A stretch of DNA of 64,000 nt from Lentisphaerae bacterium RIFOXYA12_64_32 (lineage in GTDB: Bacteria; Verrucomicrobiota; Lentisphaeria; Oligosphaerales; YB12-FULL-65-16), in contig MHBL01000367.1 in the NCBI GenBank assembly GCA_001803235.1, positions 1-64,000 of the forward strand. Reading direction: 5' to 3'. Under the pieces are notes generated by a model. It did not search any database. It worked only from the letters and a program-made list of their open reading frames with translations, and had not been told where the DNA came from. Made by a program: the position numbers and the translations under genes. Positions 41,180-49,800 of this stretch are shown one piece after another. Position 1 is the stretch's first letter; the number at the start of each line of letters is the position of its first letter.

Positions 41180-41868
41180 ACGTCCTTGTGCGGGGAGTCC
41201 CCGCGCCTCTGCACCTGTCGCCACCACGCCAACGCCCCCAGGGCACCCAGAGCGCAACCGCTCACCAAGTCCACCGCCACGTGCTGCTTGGTGGCCAGTG
41301 TCGCGTACAGGATCCCGGCGCACCAGACCCAACTCAAGGCTCGGAAGTATCCGCGGTCGCCGAGCCACCCGCAGACCGTATGGACGCACGCCCCCGAGAA
41401 CACGGCAACCGCCGCGTGCATGGACGGGCACGCGTTCCCGGGGCCGTCGATCAGCGTCAGGATACGGAACATGTGACAGTCCGGCGGCGTGGCAGGACGC
41501 GGCACGCACGTGGGCCAGAGCAGGAACACGGCGAACCCGGCGCAGGACATCACGGCCAGAATCCGGCAGTAGGAGTCCAACTCAGCCCGGCGCGTCAGCA
41601 ACCAGGGGCCGATTGGAATGTACAGCCAGAGCGACTCGTAGAGGACGGCCGCCCCGGGCCGGAATCCAATCCACCGGTCCAGGGCGGACAACGGCATGAG
41701 CGTCGCCGGGCGAATCGTGTGCCGCTGCAACAGCAGATACAGCGCCAGGAACGCCACGGTCAGGGCTGTGCCCACAAACAGCTTGAAGCGCCAGTGCGCC
41801 GCCACCCGGCGCGCGAGAGTCCGCGCCGGCGGATCGATGACGCTGTTGGCGGGGCACGACTCCGTCAT
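41140..41868 (-). CDS. PAP2-superfamily membrane phosphatase
   Basis: A 242-residue polytopic protein with about five or six transmembrane helices (FVGTALTVAFLALYLLL is the first). The phosphatase motifs are CVPRP, NACPSMHAAVAV and KQHVAVDLVSG, which match the three-part PAP2 active site including both histidines and the final Asp, in the variant seen in inositol phosphoceramide synthase-like members. It likely removes phosphate from, or transfers a headgroup to, a lipid at the membrane. It overlaps the upstream GNAT-like gene by four bases and the downstream one by 40, so is co-translated with them. Confidence 0.85.
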   Translation of the reverse strand: MTESCPANSVIDPPARTLARRVAAHWRFKLFVGTALTVAFLALYLLLQRHTIRPATLMPLSALDRWIGFRPGAAVLYESLWLYIPIGPWLLTRRAELDSYCRILAVMSCAGFAVFLLWPTCVPRPATPPDCHMFRILTLIDGPGNACPSMHAAVAVFSGACVHTVCGWLGDRGYFRALSWVWCAGILYATLATKQHVAVDLVSGCALGALGALAWWRQVQRRGDSPHKDVCHCRLTSSARNG

Positions 41869-42965
41869 AACGTTCCCGGTTCGATGTGCAGCACACGTTG
41901 CGGGTCCAGTTCATCGGCGAGGCGGCGACCGTCCTCCCAACTGGCAAGATACAGCCGGCTGGCATAGTTGAAAGTCAGGAAATGGCGCAACGCGCACCGC
42001 AAGGGGTCGGTCTCGTGAAAGCTGACGACGAAATAGTGATGCGGCGAACCGCGATGCCGGGCGTGAACCTGCCCGAACAACGCCGCCAACACGTCGGGAT
42101 CGTTGTTCCGCACACACGTAAAAGCAGTGTAGAGGAACGCCATTTCCTCACCCACACGCGGCAGGGGTCGGCACCCGGCCAACCGCAGTCCCGCATTAAG
42201 CCATGGCCGCGCCAGCCGCATGACGGGTGTGTACCCGGTGACCAGCGCCTGCTTGTAGCCGTGCTGGTCCCAGGTGGCCGTGACCCCGACAATTGCGTCG
42301 CCCGAAACCGCAACGAGAAAGTCCGCGGCGGCGAAGTCGCGCCAGCGCGGCGTCGCCAGGTCCTTCGCCTCGAGGACCGGAAAGAACTGGCGCCGTAGCC
42401 CCTCGTCGTGCAGAAACGCGAGCACGTCGGGCAACGGCACCTCCGCGCCGGAACGGATCACCAGCCCCGCCGGCACTGGCCGGCCACGGCGGAACGTGCC
42501 CAGGCTGACCGCGCTGGTGATGAAACCGCCCAAATCGCGGTACTCGGGCAGTCCGGCGCGGCCACTGGTGAGCAACCCGCGCGCCAGGGCGTTGTCCTCC
42601 ACGATGGCGGTCAGGTACGCGGGGGTTCGCCCGTCGGCGTGGAGCTGGCGCAGGACACGGTAACCGCGCGCCACGCCCCCGACGCGCCGGGACGCCAGCA
42701 GTGAACGGAGCCCGCCCAGGTACCCGAGGTCGCATTCCTTGCCATTGACGTAAACGCGCCGGACACTGCGGAATCCGCAGGCGCTGACGGTCCCCGCCTC
42801 ATCCTCCGCCACCAGGGTCTGGTTGAAATGCCCGTACACCGCCTGACCGGAAAACCAGTCCGGCTCGCGTGTGAACGCCAGGCGGATCCAGCCCGGCATG
42901 GGCAGGGCGCGGCATAGACCGCGGAGTTGCGCATCATGGGCTTCGGTGGCCAGGGTGATCCGCAC
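41865..42965 (-). CDS. GNAT-fold protein, probable tandem acyltransferase
   Basis: A 366-residue soluble protein beginning MRITLATEAHDAQLRGLCR, a normal GNAT start. SVRRVYVNGKECDLGYLGGL and LASRRVGGVARGYRVL look like the GNAT beta4 and acyl-CoA pyrophosphate region. A second, weaker GNAT-like half (DFLVAVSGDAIVGVTATWD) follows. Its N-terminus starts one base after the stop of the upstream radical SAM gene and its stop overlaps the PAP2 start by four bases. Two GNAT-like enzymes in one operon suggest acyl transfer is a repeated step. Substrate unknown. Confidence 0.65.
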   Translation of the reverse strand: MRITLATEAHDAQLRGLCRALPMPGWIRLAFTREPDWFSGQAVYGHFNQTLVAEDEAGTVSACGFRSVRRVYVNGKECDLGYLGGLRSLLASRRVGGVARGYRVLRQLHADGRTPAYLTAIVEDNALARGLLTSGRAGLPEYRDLGGFITSAVSLGTFRRGRPVPAGLVIRSGAEVPLPDVLAFLHDEGLRRQFFPVLEAKDLATPRWRDFAAADFLVAVSGDAIVGVTATWDQHGYKQALVTGYTPVMRLARPWLNAGLRLAGCRPLPRVGEEMAFLYTAFTCVRNNDPDVLAALFGQVHARHRGSPHHYFVVSFHETDPLRCALRHFLTFNYASRLYLASWEDGRRLADELDPQRVLHIEPGTL

Positions 42966-42966
42966 G

Positions 42967-44307
42967 TCAACCGCCCTCCCCTATAAACCCGAGCGGCAAG
43001 CCATGGCGGCGCTCCACCTCGCGGCCGGCGGCAACGTTCTGCGCCAGGTACACCCCCGCCTTGAACACCGAGCCGCAGTTGCCCCGGAAATCCAAGGCGC
43101 GCCGGCACACCGACCCTGGACTGTAGAAACGGCGCCGGTACTCAAGGCACAGGGCCGCCAAGTCTTCGGCCGACAGCCGGGCCGGCCGAAACGCCACGCT
43201 GCCGAACCGGTACTGCGGCTCCAACCACCAGGCGCCCGACACCAGACGCTGCTCGGCCAGAAACCGGGCGTAGACGCGGGTGCCGGGGAACGGGACCAGG
43301 TGGTTGAACGCGGCGAAGAAGAGCCGGTGCCGCATGGCAAAGCGGAACGTTTCCTCGAACGCATCCGGCGTGTCATCGTCGTAACCGAACACGAACGTGC
43401 CATACACCCCAAGACCGTGCCGCCGCAGTCGCTCCAGCGCCGCATCGTAACCGAGCCCGTCCGCGTTGACCGCCTTGCCCATAGCCGTCAGATTCCCCGC
43501 GCTCAGCGACTCGAACCCGATCAGCACGCCGACGCAGCCGCTGCGCCGCATCAGCCGCAGCAGCGCCTCGTCCTGTGCCAGGCGCAGAGTGGTCTGCCCA
43601 ATCCAGCGCCGCCGCAGCGGGATCAGCGCCTCGCACAAGTCCCGCAACCGCGCCGGGTCAACGCCGAGGTTGTCGTCGACGAAGAAGATGTTCCGTTGCG
43701 CCAGACTGCGGACCTCGCGCGCCACCTCGTCGACCGGCCGGGCGCGATAGTCCTGCCGGAAAAAACTGGCGATGGAGCAGAATTCGCAGTCATTCCGGCA
43801 ACCGCGCGAAGTCTCCACCAAGGCCAGCGGCCCGTATCGGCGCCCGCTGTAGACGGAGCGATCGGGACACGGCCAACCGGCCAGGCGCGGTGGCGCGGCG
43901 GCGCGGTACTGCGGTCGCAAGCGCCGGGCCGCCGCGTCGTCGAGCAGTTCAGCCCACACAGGCTCGGCCTCACCCACCACGACGGCGTCGGCGCGGCCAG
44001 CCGCCTCGTCCGGCACCAGCGTGGGGTGGAACCCGCCCATGACCACCGGCACGCCGCGGCGCCGGTATTGCGCCGCGATCTGGTAGGCGCGGCGCGCGGT
44101 GTAGGTCTCCACCGAGAGGCAGACCAGGTCCGTCGGGCGCTCGTACGGAACCGGTTCCAGACGGTCGTCAATGAACTCACGGGCGTGGCACGGCGGTGTG
44201 AGCCCCGCGAGCACCGCGATCGACAACGGTTCCATGATCCACGAACGCGGGTACGGCGAACCGTCCGCCTTGCGGCCCACGCTGGGTTGGATGAACGTGA
44301 TTCGCAT
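42967..44307 (-). CDS. B12-binding-domain radical SAM protein, subfamily 1
   Basis: A 446-residue class B-type radical SAM protein. The N-terminal cobalamin-binding Rossmann domain has GGFHPTLVPDEA (about residues 90-101), followed by the radical SAM core with cluster cysteines C170, C174 and C177 in SRGCRNDCEFC. FVDDN and FGYDDDTPD are core strand motifs. The C-terminal domain has WWLEPQYRFGSVAF, shared with two paralogues nearby. Such enzymes methylate or rearrange unactivated carbons, but the reaction here is unknown. ATG 44307 begins MRITFIQPS, matching paralogue starts; the upstream frame extension is unsupported. It heads the operon ending with the GH3-family gene. Confidence 0.9.
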   Translation of the reverse strand: MRITFIQPSVGRKADGSPYPRSWIMEPLSIAVLAGLTPPCHAREFIDDRLEPVPYERPTDLVCLSVETYTARRAYQIAAQYRRRGVPVVMGGFHPTLVPDEAAGRADAVVVGEAEPVWAELLDDAAARRLRPQYRAAAPPRLAGWPCPDRSVYSGRRYGPLALVETSRGCRNDCEFCSIASFFRQDYRARPVDEVAREVRSLAQRNIFFVDDNLGVDPARLRDLCEALIPLRRRWIGQTTLRLAQDEALLRLMRRSGCVGVLIGFESLSAGNLTAMGKAVNADGLGYDAALERLRRHGLGVYGTFVFGYDDDTPDAFEETFRFAMRHRLFFAAFNHLVPFPGTRVYARFLAEQRLVSGAWWLEPQYRFGSVAFRPARLSAEDLAALCLEYRRRFYSPGSVCRRALDFRGNCGSVFKAGVYLAQNVAAGREVERRHGLPLGFIGEGG

Positions 44308-44463
44308 GCAGGGTTGCTGCGCAGGTTGCTTAGGCTGAAGGCGCCCGAACCTAGATCGATGCGGGCATCCGACCCATTCGCCAGCCCACTTACGCACTCC
44401 GATTCTCGCGTTACCTCCGGCGTGATTCTTGACCTATGCAGGAAAAATCCGCCCGCGCGGGAT

Positions 44464-44650
44464 GACGCCCCGCTGCGGGCAGACATCGGGAACGCCGCCG
44501 CTCGTAGTGGTGTCGCAGTCCCGGCGGTGGTCCGCCGGGCAAGACACCATCCCCGCGCCGCGCCGCCGCGACACGCCAGATGGGCTCTTGGCGCTCCACT
44601 TCGTTCCGTGCACTGCGAGCCCACTACGAACAGCTGCATCCTGGCGTCCA
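44464..44650 (+). repeat. Family D inverted repeat, left copy
   Basis: About 187 bp. Its core is bounded by CTCGTAGTGGTGTCGCAG and CTGCGAGCCCACTACGAAC, which are inverted repeats of each other. The whole unit recurs in opposite orientation at 52959-53142 at roughly 85-90 percent identity by eye. Confidence 0.75.
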
Positions 44651-44701
44651 TGGCGGGTCCATTTATCTCTCATGATTCACCCGCACCGGTCGGTGATTCT
44701 T

Positions 44702-44765
44702 GCCTACTGCCTACTGCCCAAGGCGGGCTTTTCCCGCAACCCAAGAGGTCAGAGGTCGGAGGTCA
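44702..44765. repeat. Two heptamer arrays (GCCTACT and GAGGTCA)
   Basis: GCCTACT is repeated twice plus a partial unit at 44702-44718; GAGGTCA/GAGGTCG/GAGGTCA fills 44745-44765. Both have period seven. Confidence 0.75.
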
Positions 44766-44836
44766 GCCCAGGGCCTCAATTACCGAGACAAATGTTGTTT
44801 TTCGTCACAGTTCACAGGAATCAAGGCACTAAACAC

Positions 44837-46153
44837 CTACAATCCCGCAACGCGGAACCGGTTCGTGTCACGGTGCAGCCGGTGCACATACAGACGGTAC
44901 GCCAGGTTACCGACAAATGCCACGACGAACTGACGGCGCCATCTGACGCGGTGCCGAATGGACTTGAGCGTGAACGTTTCGGTCCAGGCGCGGATGAAAC
45001 CGGCGTCCAGTTCCTCGGGACTCATGTTTTTCGGCCGGAACACGACGTGCTGCGTGTCGTAGTCCGGCCAGTACTCGTGCAGCAGCCGGTCCTCCGCCTT
45101 CAGCCGCTGGTAGGCGCGCGTCGCCGGGTACGGCGTGAACACCGCATAGCGCGGGATATCGATCTGCAACTCGTTGACCGCCGCAACCGTGTCCCGGAAG
45201 ATGTCCGGCGTGTCCGAGTCCATGCCGAAGATGAAACACCCCTGGATGACGATGCCGCGGTCGTGCAGCGCGCGGCAGACGGACGGGTAGTCCTCCGGAC
45301 GGTTGAACGCCTTGCCGATGCCCTGCAGCGCCCGCTCCGCGAGCGACTCGAACCCGAGCAGGAGGTACGCGCAGCCGCTGCGCGCCATGAGCTCGAGCAA
45401 TTCCGGGTCCTGCGCGATGTCCGTGGTGGCGAGCCCGCCCCACGTCTTCTTCAGTGGAATCAGCGCACGGAAGAGTTCCCTGGCGTAGTCCCGGTCCTCG
45501 ATGATGTTCACGTCGTTGAACGCGAAGCGGCGTGCCGGGATGCGGCGCACCTCGGCGACGACCTCGCCGACGGGACGCGTGTGCCAGCCGAACGGCACGG
45601 CGGGAACGGCGCAGAACTCGCAGGTGCCCTTGCAGCCGCGGGTCGCGAACACGGTGTTCGGCATCATGTAACCGAACTTCTTCTGCAGATCGCGACGCGG
45701 GGCCGGCAACCCGCGCAGGTCCGAACCGTCATGGCGGTAGATCTTCTGCATCTTGCCGGCCACAAAGTCGCGCAGGAGCTGGGGCCAGGTCTGCTCGGCG
45801 AAACCGATGACGATGGCGTCGGCGTGTTGTGCCGCTTCTTCCGGACACAGCGCGACGTGCACACCGCCGAGCACGACCGGGATGCCGCGGCGCCGGAAGT
45901 GATCCGCCATGGCGTAGGCGCCGAAGGCCGTACCGGTGATGCAACTGATGCCGACCAGGTCGAACGTCTCGCCCAGCGGCACCGGCTGCACACTGGCGTC
46001 GGCAATTCGGACCTGCGCATGAAGTTCCGACGGCACCAAAGCGGCAAGCGTGGTCAGCGTCAACGGCGCCTCGCGAAACGAGATCGCCGACGCGCCGAAG
46101 CGCAGCCGGTGAATGCGGCCGTCCGCAAGCGCGAGCAGAATCTTCAGGCCCAA
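44837..46153 (-). CDS. B12-binding-domain radical SAM protein, subfamily 2
   Basis: A 438-residue radical SAM protein with an N-terminal cobalamin-binding fold (LGGVHVALCPEEAAQHADA) and cluster cysteines C174, C178 and C181 in TRGCKGTCEFC. NDVNIIEDRDYA and FGMDSDTPDIF belong to the core. The C-terminal signature HVVFRPKNMSPEEL is shared with the radical SAM gene at 55.1-56.4 kb and not with the three subfamily-1 proteins. The start is TTG 46153, chosen because it gives LGLKILLALADG, which aligns with MKILLIHP of the paralogue, with GGGAG nine bases upstream; the frame is open to 46348 without a recognisable domain. It appears to be transcribed alone. Confidence 0.85.
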   Translation of the reverse strand: MGLKILLALADGRIHRLRFGASAISFREAPLTLTTLAALVPSELHAQVRIADASVQPVPLGETFDLVGISCITGTAFGAYAMADHFRRRGIPVVLGGVHVALCPEEAAQHADAIVIGFAEQTWPQLLRDFVAGKMQKIYRHDGSDLRGLPAPRRDLQKKFGYMMPNTVFATRGCKGTCEFCAVPAVPFGWHTRPVGEVVAEVRRIPARRFAFNDVNIIEDRDYARELFRALIPLKKTWGGLATTDIAQDPELLELMARSGCAYLLLGFESLAERALQGIGKAFNRPEDYPSVCRALHDRGIVIQGCFIFGMDSDTPDIFRDTVAAVNELQIDIPRYAVFTPYPATRAYQRLKAEDRLLHEYWPDYDTQHVVFRPKNMSPEELDAGFIRAWTETFTLKSIRHRVRWRRQFVVAFVGNLAYRLYVHRLHRDTNRFRVAGL

Positions 46154-46515
46154 GTCTCGATTCTCCCGGGAGGGGTGATTGCAGGACTCGCCCCGCTTCC
46201 GCGTGAACGCGGTACTCAGACACCGGATTTGCGCCTCCGCCAGAGTCCCGGCTTCAGCCGGAAGCCTGCGTCCCCACTCCACGCGCCGACCGAGCAGGAG
46301 CACCCCGCCGGCCAAGCCCCTTCCGATGCGCACACTCAGCCTTCCCAACTGGCGTTGTAATATGTACTTCGGACGTCATCATCGCCAGCGGGAACAGGAG
46401 CAGGGGCATTAGCGCCATGCGTCAGCGGTGGCGGCACGGCTCACGAGGACGCGAGCCGTCTGCTGGATTCCTGTCCACCCGCAACTCCTGACCCGGCGTA
46501 GCCGGAACCAACGAC

Positions 46516-46543
46516 GAACGTCGAACGCTGAACTTCGAACGTC
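46516..46543. repeat. Degenerate heptamer array (GAACGTC)
   Basis: Four consecutive seven-base units, GAACGTC GAACGCT GAACTTC GAACGTC, each differing at no more than two positions from the first. Confidence 0.65.
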
Positions 46544-46877
46544 GACGTCAGGAGGCGCTTCCCCCCCATCGACACCCGCTTGCCACGGCGTCTTGTCACG
46601 TCGAAGTGCCCGGACGAAGGCGGAAGCTTCTGAGCGAAGCCGGGACACCAGGCCGGCGTGGTTGCTACCGTCACAAAGTCGACCGGAAAACGCGAGTTTG
46701 AAGTCGTGGGGAACCATGTTAGTCGCGGGGCGCATTGCGCCTACGCAGAGCTTGTCTCGGTGGGGCGATGATCGGGAGAAGGAGAGGGGCGCCCTCGGCA
46801 CTTGCCTGACCCGCTGCCTGCCGGATCGGAGGTGATCGGACCCGTCGGGCCGATCCGACGCATCGGACATCTTCGCG

Positions 46878-46906
46878 GTCGCACGGGTCCGGCGGACCCG
46901 TGCGAC
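46878..46906 (-). terminator. Perfect 13-bp stem hairpin after a radical SAM gene
   Basis: GTCGCACGGGTCC and its exact complement with a three-base loop begin one base after the stop codon of the leftward radical SAM gene. No T-run follows, but the position suggests transcription termination or mRNA 3'-end protection. Confidence 0.55.
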
Positions 46907-46907
46907 G

Positions 46908-48248
46908 TCAATTCCGCCCGAACCGCAGGCCCTGCTTCTTGAACGTTTCACGGCGGAAGAGCGGGTTGTACAGCCAGTAGATCGCCATGCGGTGCAGGCT
47001 GCGCAGATTCGTGCGCGGGTCAAGGAAGCGCCGAACCATGGCGACGGGGCTGTTCCATCGCGATCGGATATCGAACGCGATGGCGGTCAACTCGTCCGCG
47101 GCCATCCCGCGGGGCTGAAACGCCGCATGGTTGAACCGGTACTGCGGGTGCAGCCACCAACGTCCGTCGTACAGCAACCGCCCTTCGGCCTGGAGCCGGC
47201 GGTAGAACGGTGTGTTCGGGTACGGCATCAGCACGTTGAAGGCCGCGAAAGTGAACTTGTGCGCCAGCGCGAAATCCAGCAGGCGGTACAGGGATTCGGG
47301 CGTGTCGCGGTCGTGCCCCAGGGTGAATGCGGCCCACGTCTGGAGGCCATACTCCTTCAGGATCGCGATCTCCCGCTCGTAGCCCGTGAACCGTGAACCC
47401 AGGTTGCCGCCCTTGCGCATTCCTTCGAGCGTTTCGGCCTCAATGGACTCGAACCCGATCACGTGCCCGAGGCAGCCGCTGGCCACCATCAGGTCCATGA
47501 GTTCGCGGTCGTGAACCATGTCAATGCAACCCTGGCTGACCCAGCGCAGGCGCAGCGGGATCAGGGCGCGAAACAGCTCTTTGGCCGCCGCGTGGTCGGC
47601 CACAATGTTGTCGTCCACGAAGAAGACCAGACGCCGGTCCTGCGCCTCGATCTCGCGCACCACATCGGCGACGGGCCGGAACGTGTGCCGGCGTGCGAAG
47701 TACGCACTGATGGCGCAGAACTCGCAGTCGTTGGGACAACCGCGACCGAACTGCATCAGCGTGATCGGCAGATACCCCCTGCCCCGGAACAGTTCGCGGT
47801 TGGGCAGGCGCCCGTTCTGCGCGGTCCGGCGCGCGTCCGGCGCGGCGCGGTAGTGGGATTGCAGGCGCCCGGCCTGGGCATCGGCGATCACCATCTCCCA
47901 GACCGGTTCGGCGTCGCCGGTGACAATGGCGTCGGCGTGCTGCGCGGCTTCCTCCGGGAGCAGTGTGGGATGGAAGCCGCCCAGGACCACGCGCCGGCCC
48001 CGGCGGCGGAACTCCGCGCTGATCTCGTACGCCCGACGCGCCGTGAACGTCTCCACCGTGATGGCGACCAGGTCGGCCGGCGCGTCGTAGTCAATCTCCT
48101 CGCAGCGGTCGTCGCACAGGGATATTTCCACACCTGGCGGCGTGATGCCGGCCAGCACTCCCAGCTGCAGGGGTTCCATACGCCCCTCGTCCACATAGAG
48201 CGAGTGCTCCATACGCCCGAGGTTCGGTTTGACCAAGGTCAATCGCAT
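46908..48248 (-). CDS. B12-binding-domain radical SAM protein, subfamily 1
   Basis: A 446-residue paralogue of the radical SAM genes at 43-44.3 and 48.2-49.6 kb. The N-terminal part has VLGGFHPTLLPEEAAQHADA, the cluster cysteines are C171, C175 and C178 in GRGCPNDCEFC, FFVDDN and LGHDRDTPES follow, and the C-terminal domain has WWLHPQYRFNHAAF. ATG 48248 begins MRLTLVKPN, matching the paralogues; it overlaps the upstream gene by ten bases. The last gene of the leftward operon that starts with the beta-helix acyltransferase. Reaction unknown; C-methylation, C-C coupling or ring formation are all known for this class. Confidence 0.9.
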   Translation of the reverse strand: MRLTLVKPNLGRMEHSLYVDEGRMEPLQLGVLAGITPPGVEISLCDDRCEEIDYDAPADLVAITVETFTARRAYEISAEFRRRGRRVVLGGFHPTLLPEEAAQHADAIVTGDAEPVWEMVIADAQAGRLQSHYRAAPDARRTAQNGRLPNRELFRGRGYLPITLMQFGRGCPNDCEFCAISAYFARRHTFRPVADVVREIEAQDRRLVFFVDDNIVADHAAAKELFRALIPLRLRWVSQGCIDMVHDRELMDLMVASGCLGHVIGFESIEAETLEGMRKGGNLGSRFTGYEREIAILKEYGLQTWAAFTLGHDRDTPESLYRLLDFALAHKFTFAAFNVLMPYPNTPFYRRLQAEGRLLYDGRWWLHPQYRFNHAAFQPRGMAADELTAIAFDIRSRWNSPVAMVRRFLDPRTNLRSLHRMAIYWLYNPLFRRETFKKQGLRFGRN

Positions 48249-49585
48249 GCCGGCAGTTCCCCAAACACAGTCTCGAGCGGTTCGCCGGTACCTAACGGCT
48301 GCCCCTGCTTGCGCCCGATCTCGCGCCGGGCGATCAGGTTCCCGGCCACGTACACCCCCAGCTTGGCCGGCGACCCGGCGTTGGCGCGCCAGTCCAGGGC
48401 CCGTCGCAGCGTATTCCCGACGCTGTTGAACTGCATGCGCGCCCGATAGCAGCCCTCGGCCAGTTGCTCCGCGGTCATTTGTCGCGGATGGAAGAGCGCG
48501 TCGCCGTACCGGTAACGGGGGTCCAGCCACCAGCGCGGATGAACGAGTCGTTTCTCCTGCCTCAGCCGTTCGTACAGCCCAGTTCCCGGCGTGGGCGCCA
48601 GCGGTCCGAAGCTTGCCAGAAAGAGCTTGGCCTCGACCGCGAACTCCACGGTCCTGTGGAACACGTCGGGAGTGTCGTAGTCATACCCGAAGATGAACAT
48701 CCCGTACACCATGATCCCGTGGTCGCGAAACCGCGCCACCAGGTCCGCGAACCGGCCATGCCGGGTGTTCCACGCCTTGTTCATCTGCTCAAGGTTTTCG
48801 GGTACCAGCGACTCGAACCCCACGGTGACCGCCACACAGCCACTCGCGGCCATCGCTTCGAGAGTGCGCGCGTCCGTGGCGACCTCGAGACTCGCCTGGC
48901 ACGACCAACGGCGGCGCAATGACCGCAGCGCCGCCAGCAGCTCGCCGACCGCGCGCGCACCCCCGAGCAGGTTGTCGTCCGTGAACAGCACGTGCCGTCC
49001 GTCCAGGCCGGCCAACTCCGCGACAACGTCGGCGACCGGACGCTGCCGGATGCCGCTGCCGTACACGGCGTGAACCGAGCAGAAGTCGCAGGCATGCGGG
49101 CAGCCGCGCCCGAACTCCACAAGCGCGATCGGACAATAGTCCCGGGCCCCGAACAACCGGCGGTCCACACGGCTGTCCGCCAGGGACGGGAAGCGGTTCT
49201 CGTAGCGCCGCTGCAACCGCCCAGCCTGGGCATCCTCCACGACCTTCGGCCACGCCCCCTCGGCATCGCCGATCACGACGGACGATGCGAAACACAAGGC
49301 TTCCTCGGGCAGCAACGTCGGATGGGGCCCGCCCATCACGACGGGGACGCCGCGCCGGTGGTACTCGACTGCCAACTGGTAAGCGCGCCGCGCGCTGAAC
49401 GTGTCCACTGTGAGCGCCGCCAGATCCGTCGGTTCGTCAAGCGGCACCGGCGCGACCCGCTCGTCGTGCAGCACGCACTCGACCCCGGCAGGCGTGAGTG
49501 CGGCCAAGATCCCGAACACGCGCGGCTCCATGGCATCGCCGGCCTTGCCGCCCATCATGGCGGGACGGATGAAGCTGATCTTCAT
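48239..49585 (-). CDS. B12-binding-domain radical SAM protein, subfamily 1
   Basis: A 448-residue member of the same subfamily. VMGGPHPTLLPEEAL marks the cobalamin-domain edge; cluster cysteines are C162, C166 and C169 in GRGCPHACDFC; TDDNLLGG and FGYDYDTPDVF are core motifs; the C-terminal domain has WWLDPRYRYGDALF. The start ATG 49585 gives MKISFIRPAM, preceded by GGAAGGTG. It sits 215 bases downstream of the second type of radical SAM gene and overlaps the following radical SAM gene by ten bases, indicating translational coupling of the two paralogues. Confidence 0.9.
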   Translation of the reverse strand: MKISFIRPAMMGGKAGDAMEPRVFGILAALTPAGVECVLHDERVAPVPLDEPTDLAALTVDTFSARRAYQLAVEYHRRGVPVVMGGPHPTLLPEEALCFASSVVIGDAEGAWPKVVEDAQAGRLQRRYENRFPSLADSRVDRRLFGARDYCPIALVEFGRGCPHACDFCSVHAVYGSGIRQRPVADVVAELAGLDGRHVLFTDDNLLGGARAVGELLAALRSLRRRWSCQASLEVATDARTLEAMAASGCVAVTVGFESLVPENLEQMNKAWNTRHGRFADLVARFRDHGIMVYGMFIFGYDYDTPDVFHRTVEFAVEAKLFLASFGPLAPTPGTGLYERLRQEKRLVHPRWWLDPRYRYGDALFHPRQMTAEQLAEGCYRARMQFNSVGNTLRRALDWRANAGSPAKLGVYVAGNLIARREIGRKQGQPLGTGEPLETVFGELPACD

Positions 49586-49800
49586 GCACTCACCTTCCAA
49601 AATCGTCACAGGCGGGCGGCTGGCGCACGTATCGCAAGATGGTGTCGCGCAAAGTGGCAGCATCGCTCCAGCCTTGCTCTACTTCCTCAGAGCGTCGGCA
49701 CGCCATATCCACAGCCGCCGCCGCCGTCAGCTTGATAGGTATGCCCCCGAGCCGTCCGGGGTGGCTGTCGCCACGTTTCGCTGACGCTGCCATCTCCCTC
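49586..49800. other. Intergenic gap with a family H fragment
   Basis: The piece at about 49650-49697 (GTGGCAGCATCGCTCCAGCC followed by CTTCCTCAGAGCGTCG) resembles sequence at 56424-56535 downstream of the rightward operon. No gene seen. Confidence 0.45.

Larger units (their letters stand above)
44308..44836. other. Repeat-rich gap between two radical SAM genes
   Basis: No gene seen. It holds one copy of the family D inverted repeat and two heptamer arrays. The promoter of the GH3/radical SAM operon must lie in this stretch. Confidence 0.5.
46154..46907. other. Long gap between radical SAM genes
   Basis: Apart from the disputed N-terminal extension of the leftward gene (to 46348), no gene is seen. 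The stretch contains a degenerate heptamer array and a strong hairpin just after the stop codon of the next radical SAM gene. Confidence 0.5.

Noticed and set aside
44429-46360. A 643-codon rightward frame over the radical SAM gene
   Set aside because: Antisense shadow; the leftward frame has the radical SAM cysteines and cobalamin-domain motifs.
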